From Gnetum montanum (Eukaryota > Streptophyta > Gnetopsida > Gnetales > Gnetaceae), in the NCBI GenBank assembly GCA_015680685.1, contig MNCI01024072.1:18149-79918 (forward strand): a DNA stretch of 61,770 nucleotides, given 5' to 3'. Shown one piece after another: positions 22,865 to 33,109 of the stretch (position 1 is the stretch's first letter; the number at the start of each line of letters is the position of its first letter). The notes under the pieces are model-generated. The model was not told the DNA's origin, made no database searches, and worked only from the letters and a program-made list of their open reading frames with translations. The position numbers and the translations under genes are program-made.

Positions 22865-24446
22865 TTGGGACATACAAAGGATATGGTTGGGTTGGTGATG
22901 GCTTCCCCCACGACTGGGGCTTTTACCATTGTGGTTGAACACAATATTTCTGTATGAAATCTGGGTGTAACATTCCTTCCCAATGCTCATGTAAATGTGA
23001 AAAAACTGGGCATTGGCCTTTAGGGTGATCATACAGACAGACATTGCATTAATATGAGAAGTTGGTAGTTGAGTTCTCATTCTTATTATCTTCTACCCTT
23101 TGTTCTGATTGTTGTGTGACATCCTGTCTTGTTTCTTAATTTAGCATAGTTGTGCCTCTACTATTGTTAGCATATTCTCCACATTTTCCGTGCACCCACT
23201 CTGTCATCTTATTAATCTTTGCTACAATTTCATCTAGTGATTGTTGCATTGGAAAAGGTAGAAACAGTTGCACTTCCTCTAGGTGAGTTGATTTCTCCTC
23301 TTTATGGTTATGAACCTTTGCTAATTTGAGATTTTGGTCTCATTGAGAGCTTTCAACATTCTCCCATTTAGCCATTTCTCCTTCTTCTTTTGCTACCCAC
23401 TTAATAAGCTCTTAGAGTTGATGGGTTTTTAGCTTGTATAGTTAACCTCGAGCATACATCCCTAGGGCTTCCCTTGTTTCATTATGGAGCCCATCTATGA
23501 TATGGTACATTAGCATCTCCTTGGAGAAACCATGGCCTGGGTAGTTGTTTAATAATGCATAATATCTTTCTAAGGCCATGTCCAAGGGTTCATGTTGCTC
23601 TTGTTTCCATTCTTTGATTTGTCTCCTTAAGGTCGACACTTTGGCATAGGTTTGATATCATTCAATAAAGAGTTCTACCATTGTTGGCCAACTATAGATT
23701 GATTTTGGTTTTAATGATCTGTACCACACTTTTGCTTGGCCAACGAGTGTCATGGGAAAGAGCTTAAGTTTTTGCCACCCATTATCAATATTTTTCCATA
23801 CACAGGCATCGTAGAAGGCTTGTAGATGATGTTGCAGATCTAAATCATAGCCTCTAGAAAACTTAGAAAAGTTGTTTAAGTCAAGCCTGGGTAGATGGCT
23901 TTCCTTGCAATCCTTGCGGGATATTTGAACAACCTCTTGTATAGGCATTAGGCTCTTAGTGGTCAGTAGGGGTTCATTGTCACTAAGTAGGTTGTGAGTT
24001 TGCGAGTTGAGACAATGTTTTCCTTATTCATGTTGGCATTATCAATTTTCTTTATGAGCTCGATTTTTAGTTCTACGTCGATTCTTTGAAAGATAGTCAT
24101 CCATGTTACAATCTGATGTTGAAGGAGTAGAGGAAGAGAGGGAACTATAAAACTCATTATGACTTTTGTAAGTCTTCCAATCATCGCCAAATAAGTTCTT
24201 GTTAGTTATCGAGAAGGTCCTAGGCCTTTCGGGCCTCCTCGTTCTATGGGATGTCTCATCCTTACTAGAGGTGTCAGATTTGGATGATGAAAGTCTTGGA
24301 GTATCGTTAGGGTGTTCATGAATGTAGGGGACTCCTGCATAAGGTTGAGTACTCCAAACTTTATCTTCATCATTATATAATTCGTTGCTTCTCCAATGAA
24401 TTGCATTACTAGTTGTTGCATTGTCATAGTCTTGTGAGAGAGACAT
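22865..24446 (-). pseudogene. Element B gag, decayed
   Basis: Starts at the ATG at 24446 (MSLSQDYDN). After an S/T- and R-rich N-terminal part, the retrotransposon gag domain reads HLQAFYDACVWKNIDNGWQK, LFPMTLVGQAKVWYRSL and, after a frame break, STLRRQIKEWKQ and HIIDGLHNETREALGMYARG (about 23900-23445). Stops and frameshifts split it near 23950 and 23650. The part next to the gap (22865-22990) matches the Q/Y-rich gag tail of element E (about 36700-36860) by eye. Gag forms the virus-like particle of LTR retrotransposons; this copy cannot. Confidence 0.75.
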
Positions 24447-24561
24447 GGTTGTGAATTTGTGTGTGATTTAATTGTAATTAATTTCTTTTCTAAGAGATAT
24501 ATCATGAATACTTTGTTACAGCAATCTTGTGTGATATAACTAATCTAAATAACTAGCACCA

Positions 24562-24579
24562 TCCCTGGCAATGGTGCTA
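24562..24579 (-). promoter_or_regulatory. Primer binding site of element B (tRNA-Asp)
   Basis: Read on the minus strand this is TAGCACCATTGCCAGGGA, one base inside the 5' LTR. It differs at a few positions, mostly C-to-T type, from TGGCGCCGTTGCCGGGGA, the complement of the 3' end of plant tRNA-Asp used by Athila-type Gypsy elements. Confidence 0.8.
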
Positions 24580-24580
24580 G

Positions 24581-25430
24581 TGATGAGTGGCGAGGTACCC
24601 CTACACTCAACCATACAAATACAAGCGTTTCATGCATGATCTGGTCGAACTCTGCAAATGGGCTAGTTATGGTATCTAGATAGTTACTCGCTAATCACAG
24701 TTTGCTGTCTTCCCACCTGGACTAGTATTTGCTTTGTCACGTATGGTTTAGTCCAAAGTGAGGTGTATGATGTAGTTTCTAACCTAGTGCTACTCCTAGA
24801 GGTAATGGAAAATAACGTTTTAAGCTAAGAGGAAAAGGATGAAGAGAGTCTAAGCTAGCCTAAGTGTAATGAGCATCCATTCCTTAATCATCCATACACA
24901 TCTTGGACCTCGTGCACGACTACCACTAGGATTACCAAGCGCATGTCCTAGGTATGCTATTGGAATACCAAGTAGTCACACTTAAATGCTCATGATTAAG
25001 TTGTACTCATTCCACGTTTAAGGAGTTTATGGTGAAGAGAGATTAAATACAAAAGCAATAAATAATAGTAACAATTATATAATTAAACTAAGTGAATTCT
25101 GCAATGATGAAGTAATCTCAATCTTTATTTTTGGTCATGTGCATGTCCATGTACGTCACACTCGAATAAAGGTTCCATACAATTACAATCATCACAATGT
25201 GGGCATGCATTGGGAGAAAGGGTTGAGAGGAAAAAATGACAAAATGACTCTACTCTAATACTAAAACTGACCTCCTTTCCTGTGTGCCCCATTGTGTATT
25301 TATAGGGTCACACGGGAATCGTGATATTGCGTATACAATATCGCTAGCTAGGCCGCGATATCATGTACTCGATATTGCGTACGTGATATCGTGGGTGCGA
25401 TATTGTGGTCTAAGGAATCACGATTCATCA
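24581..25430 (-). repeat. Element B 5' LTR
   Basis: 850 bp, TGATGAGTGG to GATTCATCA, followed by TSD ATTGT at 25431-25435. TATA (CCTATAAATA on the minus strand) at 25297-25306; GATATCG-type motif array at 25318-25424; a candidate polyadenylation AATAAA near 25116-25125 read on the minus strand. It is uninterrupted and shows the empty site of solo LTR S as ACTAGGATTACCAAGCG. Confidence 0.88.
25318..25424 (-). promoter_or_regulatory. U3 motif array of element B (GATATCG type)
   Basis: Upstream of the TATA box on the minus strand, half-palindromic motifs recur about every 12-20 bases: CGATATCGC, CAATATCG, GATATCACG, GTACGCAATATC. All contain or flank CpG. The same array type occurs in the 3' LTR (17385-17490), in both LTRs of element E, and inside element B ahead of ORF3. 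Confidence 0.65.
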
Positions 25431-25435
25431 ATTGT

Positions 25436-25657
25436 TCATTCACCTAGCTAAGTTTTCAACAATAAATTGTTGATCATTAAATCAACTCCTAGGAACTTCA
25501 AGCTGCATGTTGGCTATTTTCAACTTTTGTTTTGTCTCTTTATGCTGCTTGAGTTCTACCTTATACAGGAGGTATGAACTGATCACCTATTTCTCCAACT
25601 TTGTTCTTGGCCTTCCTATAGTCAACATAGCCAAATTTGCATACTAGAGGTTGGTAA
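25436..25657 (-). pseudogene. Element A ORF3, first piece
   Basis: Read on the minus strand this matches element D ORF3 at about 58315-58540 (MKLANL-type segment, then a coiled-coil-like stretch with KLKIANMQLEV-like residues). It joins the piece at 15786-15249 across element B. It shows that B inserted into the ORF3 tail of a relative in the same orientation. It is interrupted on its other side by the Copia LTR at 25659. Confidence 0.65.
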
Positions 25658-25658
25658 G

Positions 25659-26160
25659 TGAGGATTGAGAACATAGAAGAGGGGTTGAATAAGTTCCCTA
25701 ATTAAAACAAGTTCTAGTCACCAATTAAATACAAAATTTACGTGGTTCATTAACTTGGGTAGTTTACACTTGGACGATAGATTTGTAAAACCCTGCCCTA
25801 GCTAGGATGGGGTGATGCCTAGGATCACTAGTAATATTACAATAGAAGCATGATAAACTAGAAACTAATGATGTGTAGAAATACATTATATTAAGGAAGG
25901 TCAAACTACAAAACAATTCATACTAACCCAAAAACTAAACATACATTTTGATTTATAAAATTGCATGTCTCTACATAATTCAACAATCTACACTGCTCAT
26001 AAGATACAAAAGCACATCAACATTAGCCTATATATAGAAGAGTACAGAGAGTTTCATACAAATACAATAACCAATCCTTTGAAGATTTTCCCCTCCCCTA
26101 CTCTCTCTCTGTATGTTCGTTTATGCTCTTGTGACTTCCACCTATAATTAAATAAAGTTA
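25659..26160 (-). mobile_element. Copia element C, 3' LTR (left copy)
   Basis: From 25659 to about 25765 the sequence (GAACATAGAAGAGGGGTTGAATAAG, read in two parts, then a TTAACTTGGGTAGTT stretch) matches 60389-60512, next to the Copia primer site. After that the two copies diverge. A TATA-like CTATATATAGGC on the minus strand lies at 26027-26038. The outer boundary on the right is not defined. Orientation and position make this the 3' LTR of the Copia element whose gag starts at 60333. Confidence 0.55.
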
Positions 26161-27899
26161 GTATAAAACCTAGTAGGAAGCCTTTGCACTTCCCCTACTA
26201 GATGGTTGACAAGTACTGATGGGAGGAGAGAAGTGGGGTACAAGGAAACCTACAACAATTGTTAGTCTTGTGCATGCTAATAGCAACACATGTACACACA
26301 TTATATTGCACATAACACTAGCATAATCATTATAAGATAAAAGATTGCTATCATACAATCATAGATAAAACCACTGTTTGACATAAGCTATCATATTTGT
26401 TACACCACCCATGATCCACACCATCATAGTCCAGTCATACATAGCCCATGTTGTTGCTAGCATATCCACACTTGGCATATCATGTGAAACGTTGCCATGA
26501 GTACTCATAAATAGCCATGGCTTGTTGGTCTTTTATTAGTGTTTTATTTATCCAGTTGGTGCTAGGGTCTATCAACTTATGACTCGCAACCACTAGCCTT
26601 CTAAAGGACTAGCTATAGGGACAAACACACCTATGCCATGTACTAGCCATAGGGATGAACACACCTATGCTCTCCCACTTTTAAGATGAGGCCTAAGACA
26701 AGAGCCTCACTAATGCATCACATTGGAGGCCAATCCATACTACCTTTAGGATGCCTCATCACCAACCGGTCCACACCCTCATGCTAGCACCACCTACCAA
26801 CAACCATCACAAGAATTGTCATAAAGACATGTACAAAGTCCAACTAGCGTAAGAGAACACATGCCATAAGCACAACACATCCAAAACCAACATAACATGA
26901 CCACATATTTCCACACCTAGCAGTCACATTCATTCCATGAAAACATTATCATTATTTGACAAAATAAATATACCACAAAATGACCATTATAATAATTGCC
27001 AAAATGATATATGCCCAAAAAGAAAACCAATCTCACGATTAGAAGGTACTTCCCAAGATGATCTTGATGACACTAATTTCACCTAAATTAGACTCCTAGA
27101 AGCAAGGTTATGCGCATTTAAAGTTTTACTAATAAAATAAAAATTAATAATATTTAATTATAATCAGTGATAACTAAAACTCCTAGAAACTTCTATGCCA
27201 CAATAAACCCCTAAAATATAATATTTCAACCAAACCAGTCTCATCAACATCACATGTCATATTCCACAAGTGCACATCATACCATACATCACATATATAT
27301 TAATAAACAATTTGTAACCAAAATTGTACAATTTCGAGAAATATGCAAAATAACCTTTCCAAGCTCAATCTTGTAACTATTTGCCCCACATGCCCACATT
27401 GCATGATCATATACACTAAGTCGACATCAAAATACAAGGAAATAGGTAAAGACAACCTACTAATTAAAATTGTTGTCGCAAAAGGTCGAAAATAAGAAAG
27501 AAATCCGTGAAAATCTAGCAAAACTTTGTTTCACTCCAAATAAGTTCTACACCCATGTAGATACAATTGCCGCAATTTCAAATCTAGGTTTAAAGCAAGA
27601 AAAACTATCCATTAAGCTCAAAATTCCAAAAAGGAGGAAGAACAGAAGAAAATTGAAGAAAAAGGGAAGAGAAGAAGCATAAAATTAGTTGCTATTAATA
27701 GAGATCCAAAACCCCCAATTGTAGGTATGCAGAAGGTGGTGAATATAAAGGCAAACATAAAAAGAAGGAATGTCTTACTTCCTTTGACAAAATTTTTGAG
27801 AGTTATTTCACCTTTTTATTTTTGTTTAATTCTCCACACCTTTTTGTTTTCTTTATCCTTTTGATTTGTCCTCCATTTCTTTTTATCCTACAAGATTTT
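26161..27899. other. Interior of Copia element C, no pol readable
   Basis: No Copia protease, integrase, RT or RNase H motif could be read between the left LTR and the gag, so element C has lost pol or never had it. The sequence is AT-rich with a duplicated CTATGCCATG phrase around 26600-26670 (two copies of a TAGCCATAGGGATGAACACACC-like stretch, shortened here). Nothing else is supported. Confidence 0.4.
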
Positions 27900-28596
27900 C
27901 TTTCTAGGTGCATTTGGGTAAGACCAAGGAGTCTTATGATACGACTAACTATTCATATGATAAAACTTTAAATTGCAATTCCATTGCTTATGCCCAAATC
28001 TATTATAGCAAAAACACCTAAACCTTTTGTTGAAATTATCAAACCTTGGAGTCACCTTTTGGTTACCTGTAGTGCTAGTTGTTACCTTAATCTTTGAAGT
28101 GCTCTCTTGTTCAAATGAGATTGTTGTAGATGCTTGTTCCTATTGACAACATCCTAGATGACTTTTGTCATTTGGACTTCTTCCCTATCCAAGAACTATT
28201 AGAAGAGATTCCTTTCCTTTGACCAGTCTTTCATTTATAAGTTTAGTATCTACAAGTTCATCCTTAATTTACTGATAAGATAAGGTTAGTTTTTTATTCT
28301 TAGCCCTTAGGTCTAAGGTTTCTTTTGTGAGATCTAAAATCTTTGTATTTAATAAAGAAATATCTTGATCCTTGATTTTTAGTTGCTTATTCAATTTTAT
28401 ACAAAGATTTTTAAAACATAGAAGTTCATTGCACAAAAGGTCATACCTTTCTTCATCAGTCTCCATTATTTGATCCTCATCATTAGATATGATAACATCA
28501 TCATCTGTTAGAGCCATGTAGATGAGGTGTGTATCTTTTGAAGTGTCATTTACCTCTTTCTTTCTTTGGTATTTGTCATCCTAGCTGGTGTAGATA
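27900..28596 (-). pseudogene. Copia element C gag, 3' half
   Basis: Minus strand. The frame at 28517-28269 (MALTDDDVIIS, then YDLLCNELLCFKNLC and a leucine/lysine-rich coiled coil) matches the late gag of plant Copia elements. It is followed by a CCHC zinc knuckle, CFCYNRFGHKQWNC, at 28016-27975. The 5' half of the same gag lies at 60333-60023, 31 kb away, separated by element D. Stops are present between the pieces. Confidence 0.75.
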
Positions 28597-28601
28597 TTAC
28601 T
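28597..28601. repeat. Target-site duplication of element D (left)
   Basis: TTACT here matches TTACT at 60018-60022, directly outside the TGATGA...TCATCA ends of element D. The flanks rejoin to a continuous Copia gag. Confidence 0.88.
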
Positions 28602-29541
28602 TGATGAGTCGTCATTGGTTGGCTACATTGACAAGGACTCATCAACGTAGCTAACCACGTCGATATGGCCTTGTTCACAAGGCCTCATCGATGCACCTCG
28701 ACCTACGTTGACGAAGCCTCATCGACGTAGTGTCTGTCCGTCGCCTATAAATACATTCCTATTAGTTGCATGTATGAGTAGTTCAAATTTTAGTAATAGC
28801 GAAGCTCTTGCATTTTTTCATTTGAAAGTTAGAATTTTTTCCTTGAGTGCCCATAATAGGAGTCATTGAGTGTACAAATTTTTATTCGAGCATTGTTGTA
28901 CTTGATCAAAATAGTGTGTGTAGCAATAAAGACATGATTTCTAATAAACCTTGTAGTACTTTGGATAGATTAGCTCTTTTATTTATGCATTCAATGTTTT
29001 CAATTATTTGTTAATTATTCTCAATTATTTTACAAATATTTTCCAGAAATTGAGTTAATGAGATTATTAAGCTAGATAGATTAAATACATAAGTACAATC
29101 ACTTCGAGCATAATACGTATTCACTTGGTAATCCTAGCAGTGTTATTACTTAGTACACCCAGCGTAGCATTTGGTCGCCCTGTAGTGGATACATGGGTTC
29201 AAGATGTGTACAGAAAGTGGGAATGGATGCTTATGTTAGGATTAGTTAAATGATTGGTTAATTAGAAATTTAGATTAATTAATTAAACTCTTTTTTATCT
29301 ATATTTTGAGCACCTACAGTATAAAATAAAAAATGAAAAAAATCATATGTCTCAGTTACACTTAACCATACCAACGTATATCACAAGTGTAATTGGGAGG
29401 ACAATAATTGACTTTAAGGCTAGATTCACTTCCTAAAGGACTAGTGCACTGAAAATGATAAAGTCTACGAAAGTCAATCAAATTTTGCATGAACGCTTGT
29501 GATTCGTATGGTTGGGCGAAGGGGTACCTCACTGCTCATCA
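28602..29541 (+). repeat. Element D 5' LTR
   Basis: 940 bp, TGATGAGTCG to CTGCTCATCA. A TCGACG-type motif array (about 28640-28738, for example CCACGTCGATATGGCC, AAGGCCTCATCGATGC) precedes the TATA box CCTATAAATAC at 28744-28754. AATAAAGA at 28933 may serve polyadenylation. It is 54 bp longer than the 3' LTR and the difference lies in the motif array. Confidence 0.88.
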
Positions 29542-29542
29542 T

Positions 29543-29560
29543 TGGCATTGTTGTCGAGGA
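29543..29560 (+). promoter_or_regulatory. Primer binding site of element D (tRNA-Asp)
   Basis: TGGCATTGTTGTCGAGGA begins one base after the LTR. It differs from the tRNA-Asp complement TGGCGCCGTTGCCGGGGA mainly by C-to-T and G-to-A changes at CpG or CpNpG sites, the pattern left by cytosine methylation. Confidence 0.85.
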
Positions 29561-29695
29561 CTGTGTTTATGGAACATGCACTATTTAGATTTAAGTGAAA
29601 ACCACTAATATCGTTGTACAAACCTAAAATTCAATAACATTCCCATTATACATAAATTATAAAAGCACACTAACAATTTCATTTTGTTTTATAAC

Positions 29696-29844
29696 ATGTC
29701 TTCTTCTTCTTGTAAGCATGATGATACTAAATGACCAGTTCCATAGGAATGCAAGGTGGTATACACTCATCTAGATGAGTTTGTGCCAAATTTCACCTTC
29801 ATCCTACATCAGGATGAACAAATGTGATGGCATGATATGGAGGG
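29696..29844 (+). pseudogene. Element D gag, first piece
   Basis: ATG at 29696 (MSSSSCKHDD) with the segment VYTHLDEFVPNFTFILHQDEQ. This matches the start of element E gag (VYVHPDEYIPSITFILHQDEQ, shown in part). Two stops interrupt it. Element E is inserted at 29845 and the gag continues at 39873. Confidence 0.75.
29840..29844. repeat. Target-site duplication of element E (left)
   Basis: GAGGG here equals 39868-39872, directly outside the ends of element E. The gag of element D is continuous across it. Confidence 0.88.
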
Positions 29845-30662
29845 TGATGAGTGGTGAGGTATCCCTATGCTCAACCATATGAATACGAGCATACATGCAT
29901 GATCCTGTCGAATTCCAAGGACTAAGTGCTTATGCACCTTTACAGAACCCGGATGGGTTAGTCAATCATTGTCTTCCCAAGCTTACTTGTATAGTGCAAT
30001 TGTATGGTTAAGTAAACTTGAGGTATATGATTTTTATATATTTTTATGTTTTATGTCTTGATGCTACAAAGGGAGAAGTGAACTAATTAAGTAACCAATT
30101 TAATTTAACTAATCAACTATGCTCTAACTAGTCTTAACACCAGCATCCATTCCCACTTGTTGTACACATCCTGAACTAGTGCAACACTACTAGGATTACC
30201 AAACGCTAATCCTTGTTGGGTTACCAAGTGTTCTACGCATGCTTGAAGTGGTCATACTAAGTGTGCTTACTTGGGGGAGTTAACAAGGAGAGAGAGAAAA
30301 CATTAATTAACTAAGGAAAGCATTAAATAAGTGTAAATAACATTAAATAAGCAATTCTGAATATTGCAAGGTTTATCACAAAGTTTATTTTTATTTTTGG
30401 CCACAAGGTATGCTCAGGTACACAATGCTCGAATAAAGATCTGTTTGCTTTATGACTCCTACTACGGGCACTCAGAAATAATTCTAACTTTGAGAAGGGA
30501 AAAATGCAAGAGTTCGGGTAAGGGACTAAGACTAATTAACCAACTATTGCCAACCAAGTGTGCCCATCTCCTATTTATAGGTGACAAGACAGGACCCGAT
30601 ATCAGATGTACGATATTGCTTGGAAGGCTCCAATATCGTGGATGCAATATCGTGGCTCATCA
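29845..30662 (-). repeat. Element E 3' LTR
   Basis: 818 bp, TGATGAGTGG to GGCTCATCA. TATA (CCTATAAATA on the minus strand) at 30571-30581. GATATCG-type array at about 30598-30655. It is 26 bp shorter than the 5' LTR, and the visible difference lies in this array. Confidence 0.88.
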
Positions 30663-33100
30663 TACCCCCACGATTGAATGAAAACTCATCCTTGAGTTCC
30701 TTAAAAAATATTGGGAAGGTATGGGATTATTGACTAAATGAGAACTGACAACAACGGGGAAAAACAGACTCAAAGTGCCCAGTGAACGGATCGACAAACA
30801 TATTACAACATTGGTGTTCACGCCCTTTGTGGTGAACACTATACATAGATGACATCTAGACCCTCATTTGACAACTTGAATAGAAAAAGAGAGAGAAAAG
30901 AAAATGAGGCATGTTGCTACCAATGTCAGAAATGTGCACTTCGTTGTTCATCCATAACCACATGACCAAAATTGTTCCTTACATAAACGCTCCAGCTCTA
31001 GTCAATCTTGAGTGCTTTCTCCTATCCTAGTCCATTGTTCATGTAACTGCCATCTGTACACACAACACAGTCATGAATTAGCAAGGATAGATAAGCCATA
31101 ATGTAGTTGATACCTTGCTTCGATATAAGCACATTGGCTAGGTTGTGGGTATGGCAGATATCAGGTTAGAGGTTTTTAACTGATTACTACCCAAGGTGTA
31201 GGGGTGAGATAGGTGATTGAATGGAAAAATTTGTGACAGGGCCCCCATGACTAAGAGCGAACCTCTAGTAGTGATAGGGTGGAAAACTAAAGGAACAATG
31301 AAGATGAAACAACGATGAAGCTAATAAAATGGATGTCATAGATGAGGATGAAACAAGAAATGGTTGATTGTAAAGAATGTTTAAGGAAAAGAAGTTAACA
31401 ATTGCACCAAAAAGGAATGCCAGTGGGTCCTCCCCAGAGTAGGCTTATGCCTTTTATGCCTTGATAGACCTGCAAACCAAAGAGTCTATAGGCTCTTGAA
31501 ATGACATATGGAAAAAAAAGTGAAGAACTTATCCACAAGAGTTTACTGAAGACTAACAATGCTTCAACCAAGACGTAGACTAATCATAAAACTGGCAATG
31601 AGGTGGAATATGGAAAGAAATATGGAAGGGGAGGAGGAAATGGAATGAAATCTTAAGAGCAAGGTTGTGTAAAGTCCCTTGTGTATTATGTGGTTAAGGT
31701 GAATGAATAAAATTCATCCCAAGTCTAGGCTCATCAACTACATCTAGTGACCTTGCATCAATATATTTGACCAACCCATCCTCATGAAGCAACAAGAATG
31801 CGTCCATCGAGTCACCACCATTCCAAGGAGAGAAAGATAGGAAAGTAGGAAGTGAGAAAGGGGGTTAGGTAGAGGGAACCTTCAGGCATGGGTAACATGT
31901 CTTTCCAGTGTCATAACTAGTGTTTGCAACCCATGTTTCTTTATTATGTATAAAGTGTGTGCTTTGAATTCCCACTAGTTTTTTTTTTGCGTGAGAACCA
32001 CATCATGCAAAGACTTATTTATATTCATTCAACTTCCTGATATTTGGTCAATAGCGGAATGGAAAAAAACCTATGAAAAGCATCTAGGTACCGAAGAGAA
32101 TAGCTAGCACAAGTGCATCGAATCCTCTTGAAGTCAAACCCTTTTCAACCATTGAATCCTTAATTTGAAGAATACCAAGTCACCAATTCATTAATAAGTT
32201 TATTTAGAAAAAGGGACAGTATAGTTCCAAAGCCAAAGAAGACCACAACATTGAATGGATGAATGGACGACATGGACTCATTACCTGTTTTATCAAAAGA
32301 ACCATATCTTAGTATCAACATTGAAAATCAAAGGTAAAAACCAAACATTAGCAATCAACATTATTATAGTCCAACCCACCACCATGAGCACTTATTATAT
32401 GATGAATGAAAGTAAATCAAACAAAGAAATAGTAAGAATGTGAACGATGGTGTAAAATGAAAATAAGTAAAATTGAAAAGATGTGTAAAACAAAAATACA
32501 AAAAGAGCACTTGTTATATGACAAATGAAAGTAAGTCAAATAAAGAAATAGTAAGAATGTGAACAATGGTGTAAAAAAAAATAAGTAAAATTGAAAAGAT
32601 GTATAAAAAAAATGTGTGAAAAAAAAATAAAAAAAGATTTGAGGGCTTAGAATGGTTAGCATTGGTGCCCATCTCCCCCATGACTAAGTTGGAAGGAGGA
32701 TATCCGAAATAGTGAGTAGGGTTGTCCACTAGTAGAGGCAATATGGATACTAGCTATTCTAGGCTCATGGAAAGGTTTGGATTGTTGGATGTTGACCAAT
32801 AATTTCTTATCCAGGCTCTCAGGTTTGTAAATCATCATGGATCCTAAAGGAAAAGTTATATGAATAATATAAGATCCTTCCCATAGCATTTGAAATTTAG
32901 TGCATTGTGGCACGTGTGTGGGGTTCCAATAAAGAACCTTATCTCCTGGTTGGTACTTAAATTTTCTAATTTTTAGGTGATGACGTCATTTATTAAAAAT
33001 CTTGTGTAATTCATTAGATGATAGGGTGACTAATCGTTTCTCATCTAGCAAGTGAAGGTTCATTAACTATTCTTTTTGTGCTAAATTAAGGTCAAGGTTG
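30663..33100 (-). other. Element E post-pol region without ORF3
   Basis: Contains the family spacer block at about 31426-31470 but nothing resembling ORF3, its MAPK-like start, or the internal TATA/motif module of B and D. Includes a tandem duplication (32388-32620). No other coding sequence is supported. Confidence 0.6.
32388..32620. repeat. 118-bp tandem duplication in element E
   Basis: AGCACTTATTATATG at 32388 recurs as AGCACTTGTTATATG at 32506, with the following AAATAGTAAGAATGTGAAC phrase repeated at the same spacing. Two copies are present, rich in A; the second ends near 32620. Confidence 0.8.
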
Positions 33101-33109
33101 AGATCACAT

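Larger units (their letters stand above)
15787..25430 (-). mobile_element. Element B: Athila-like Gypsy, gag plus ORF3, pol missing
   Basis: A complete LTR-to-LTR insertion on the minus strand with 5' LTR 24581-25430, 3' LTR 15787-17502 (interrupted by solo LTR S) and TSD ATTGT. Without the insertion both LTRs are 850 bp. Inside, in transcription order, are a tRNA-Asp primer site, gag, a sequence gap, a spacer, an internal TATA/motif module, and ORF3. No reverse transcriptase or integrase is readable; about 3 kb including a 453-base gap separates gag from ORF3, too short for a full pol. It is therefore non-autonomous, and would have needed enzymes from relatives such as D or E that share its ends and primer site. 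Confidence 0.85.

Noticed and set aside
22270-23080. Open frames running across the N stretch
   Set aside because: They are open only because undetermined bases contain no stops.
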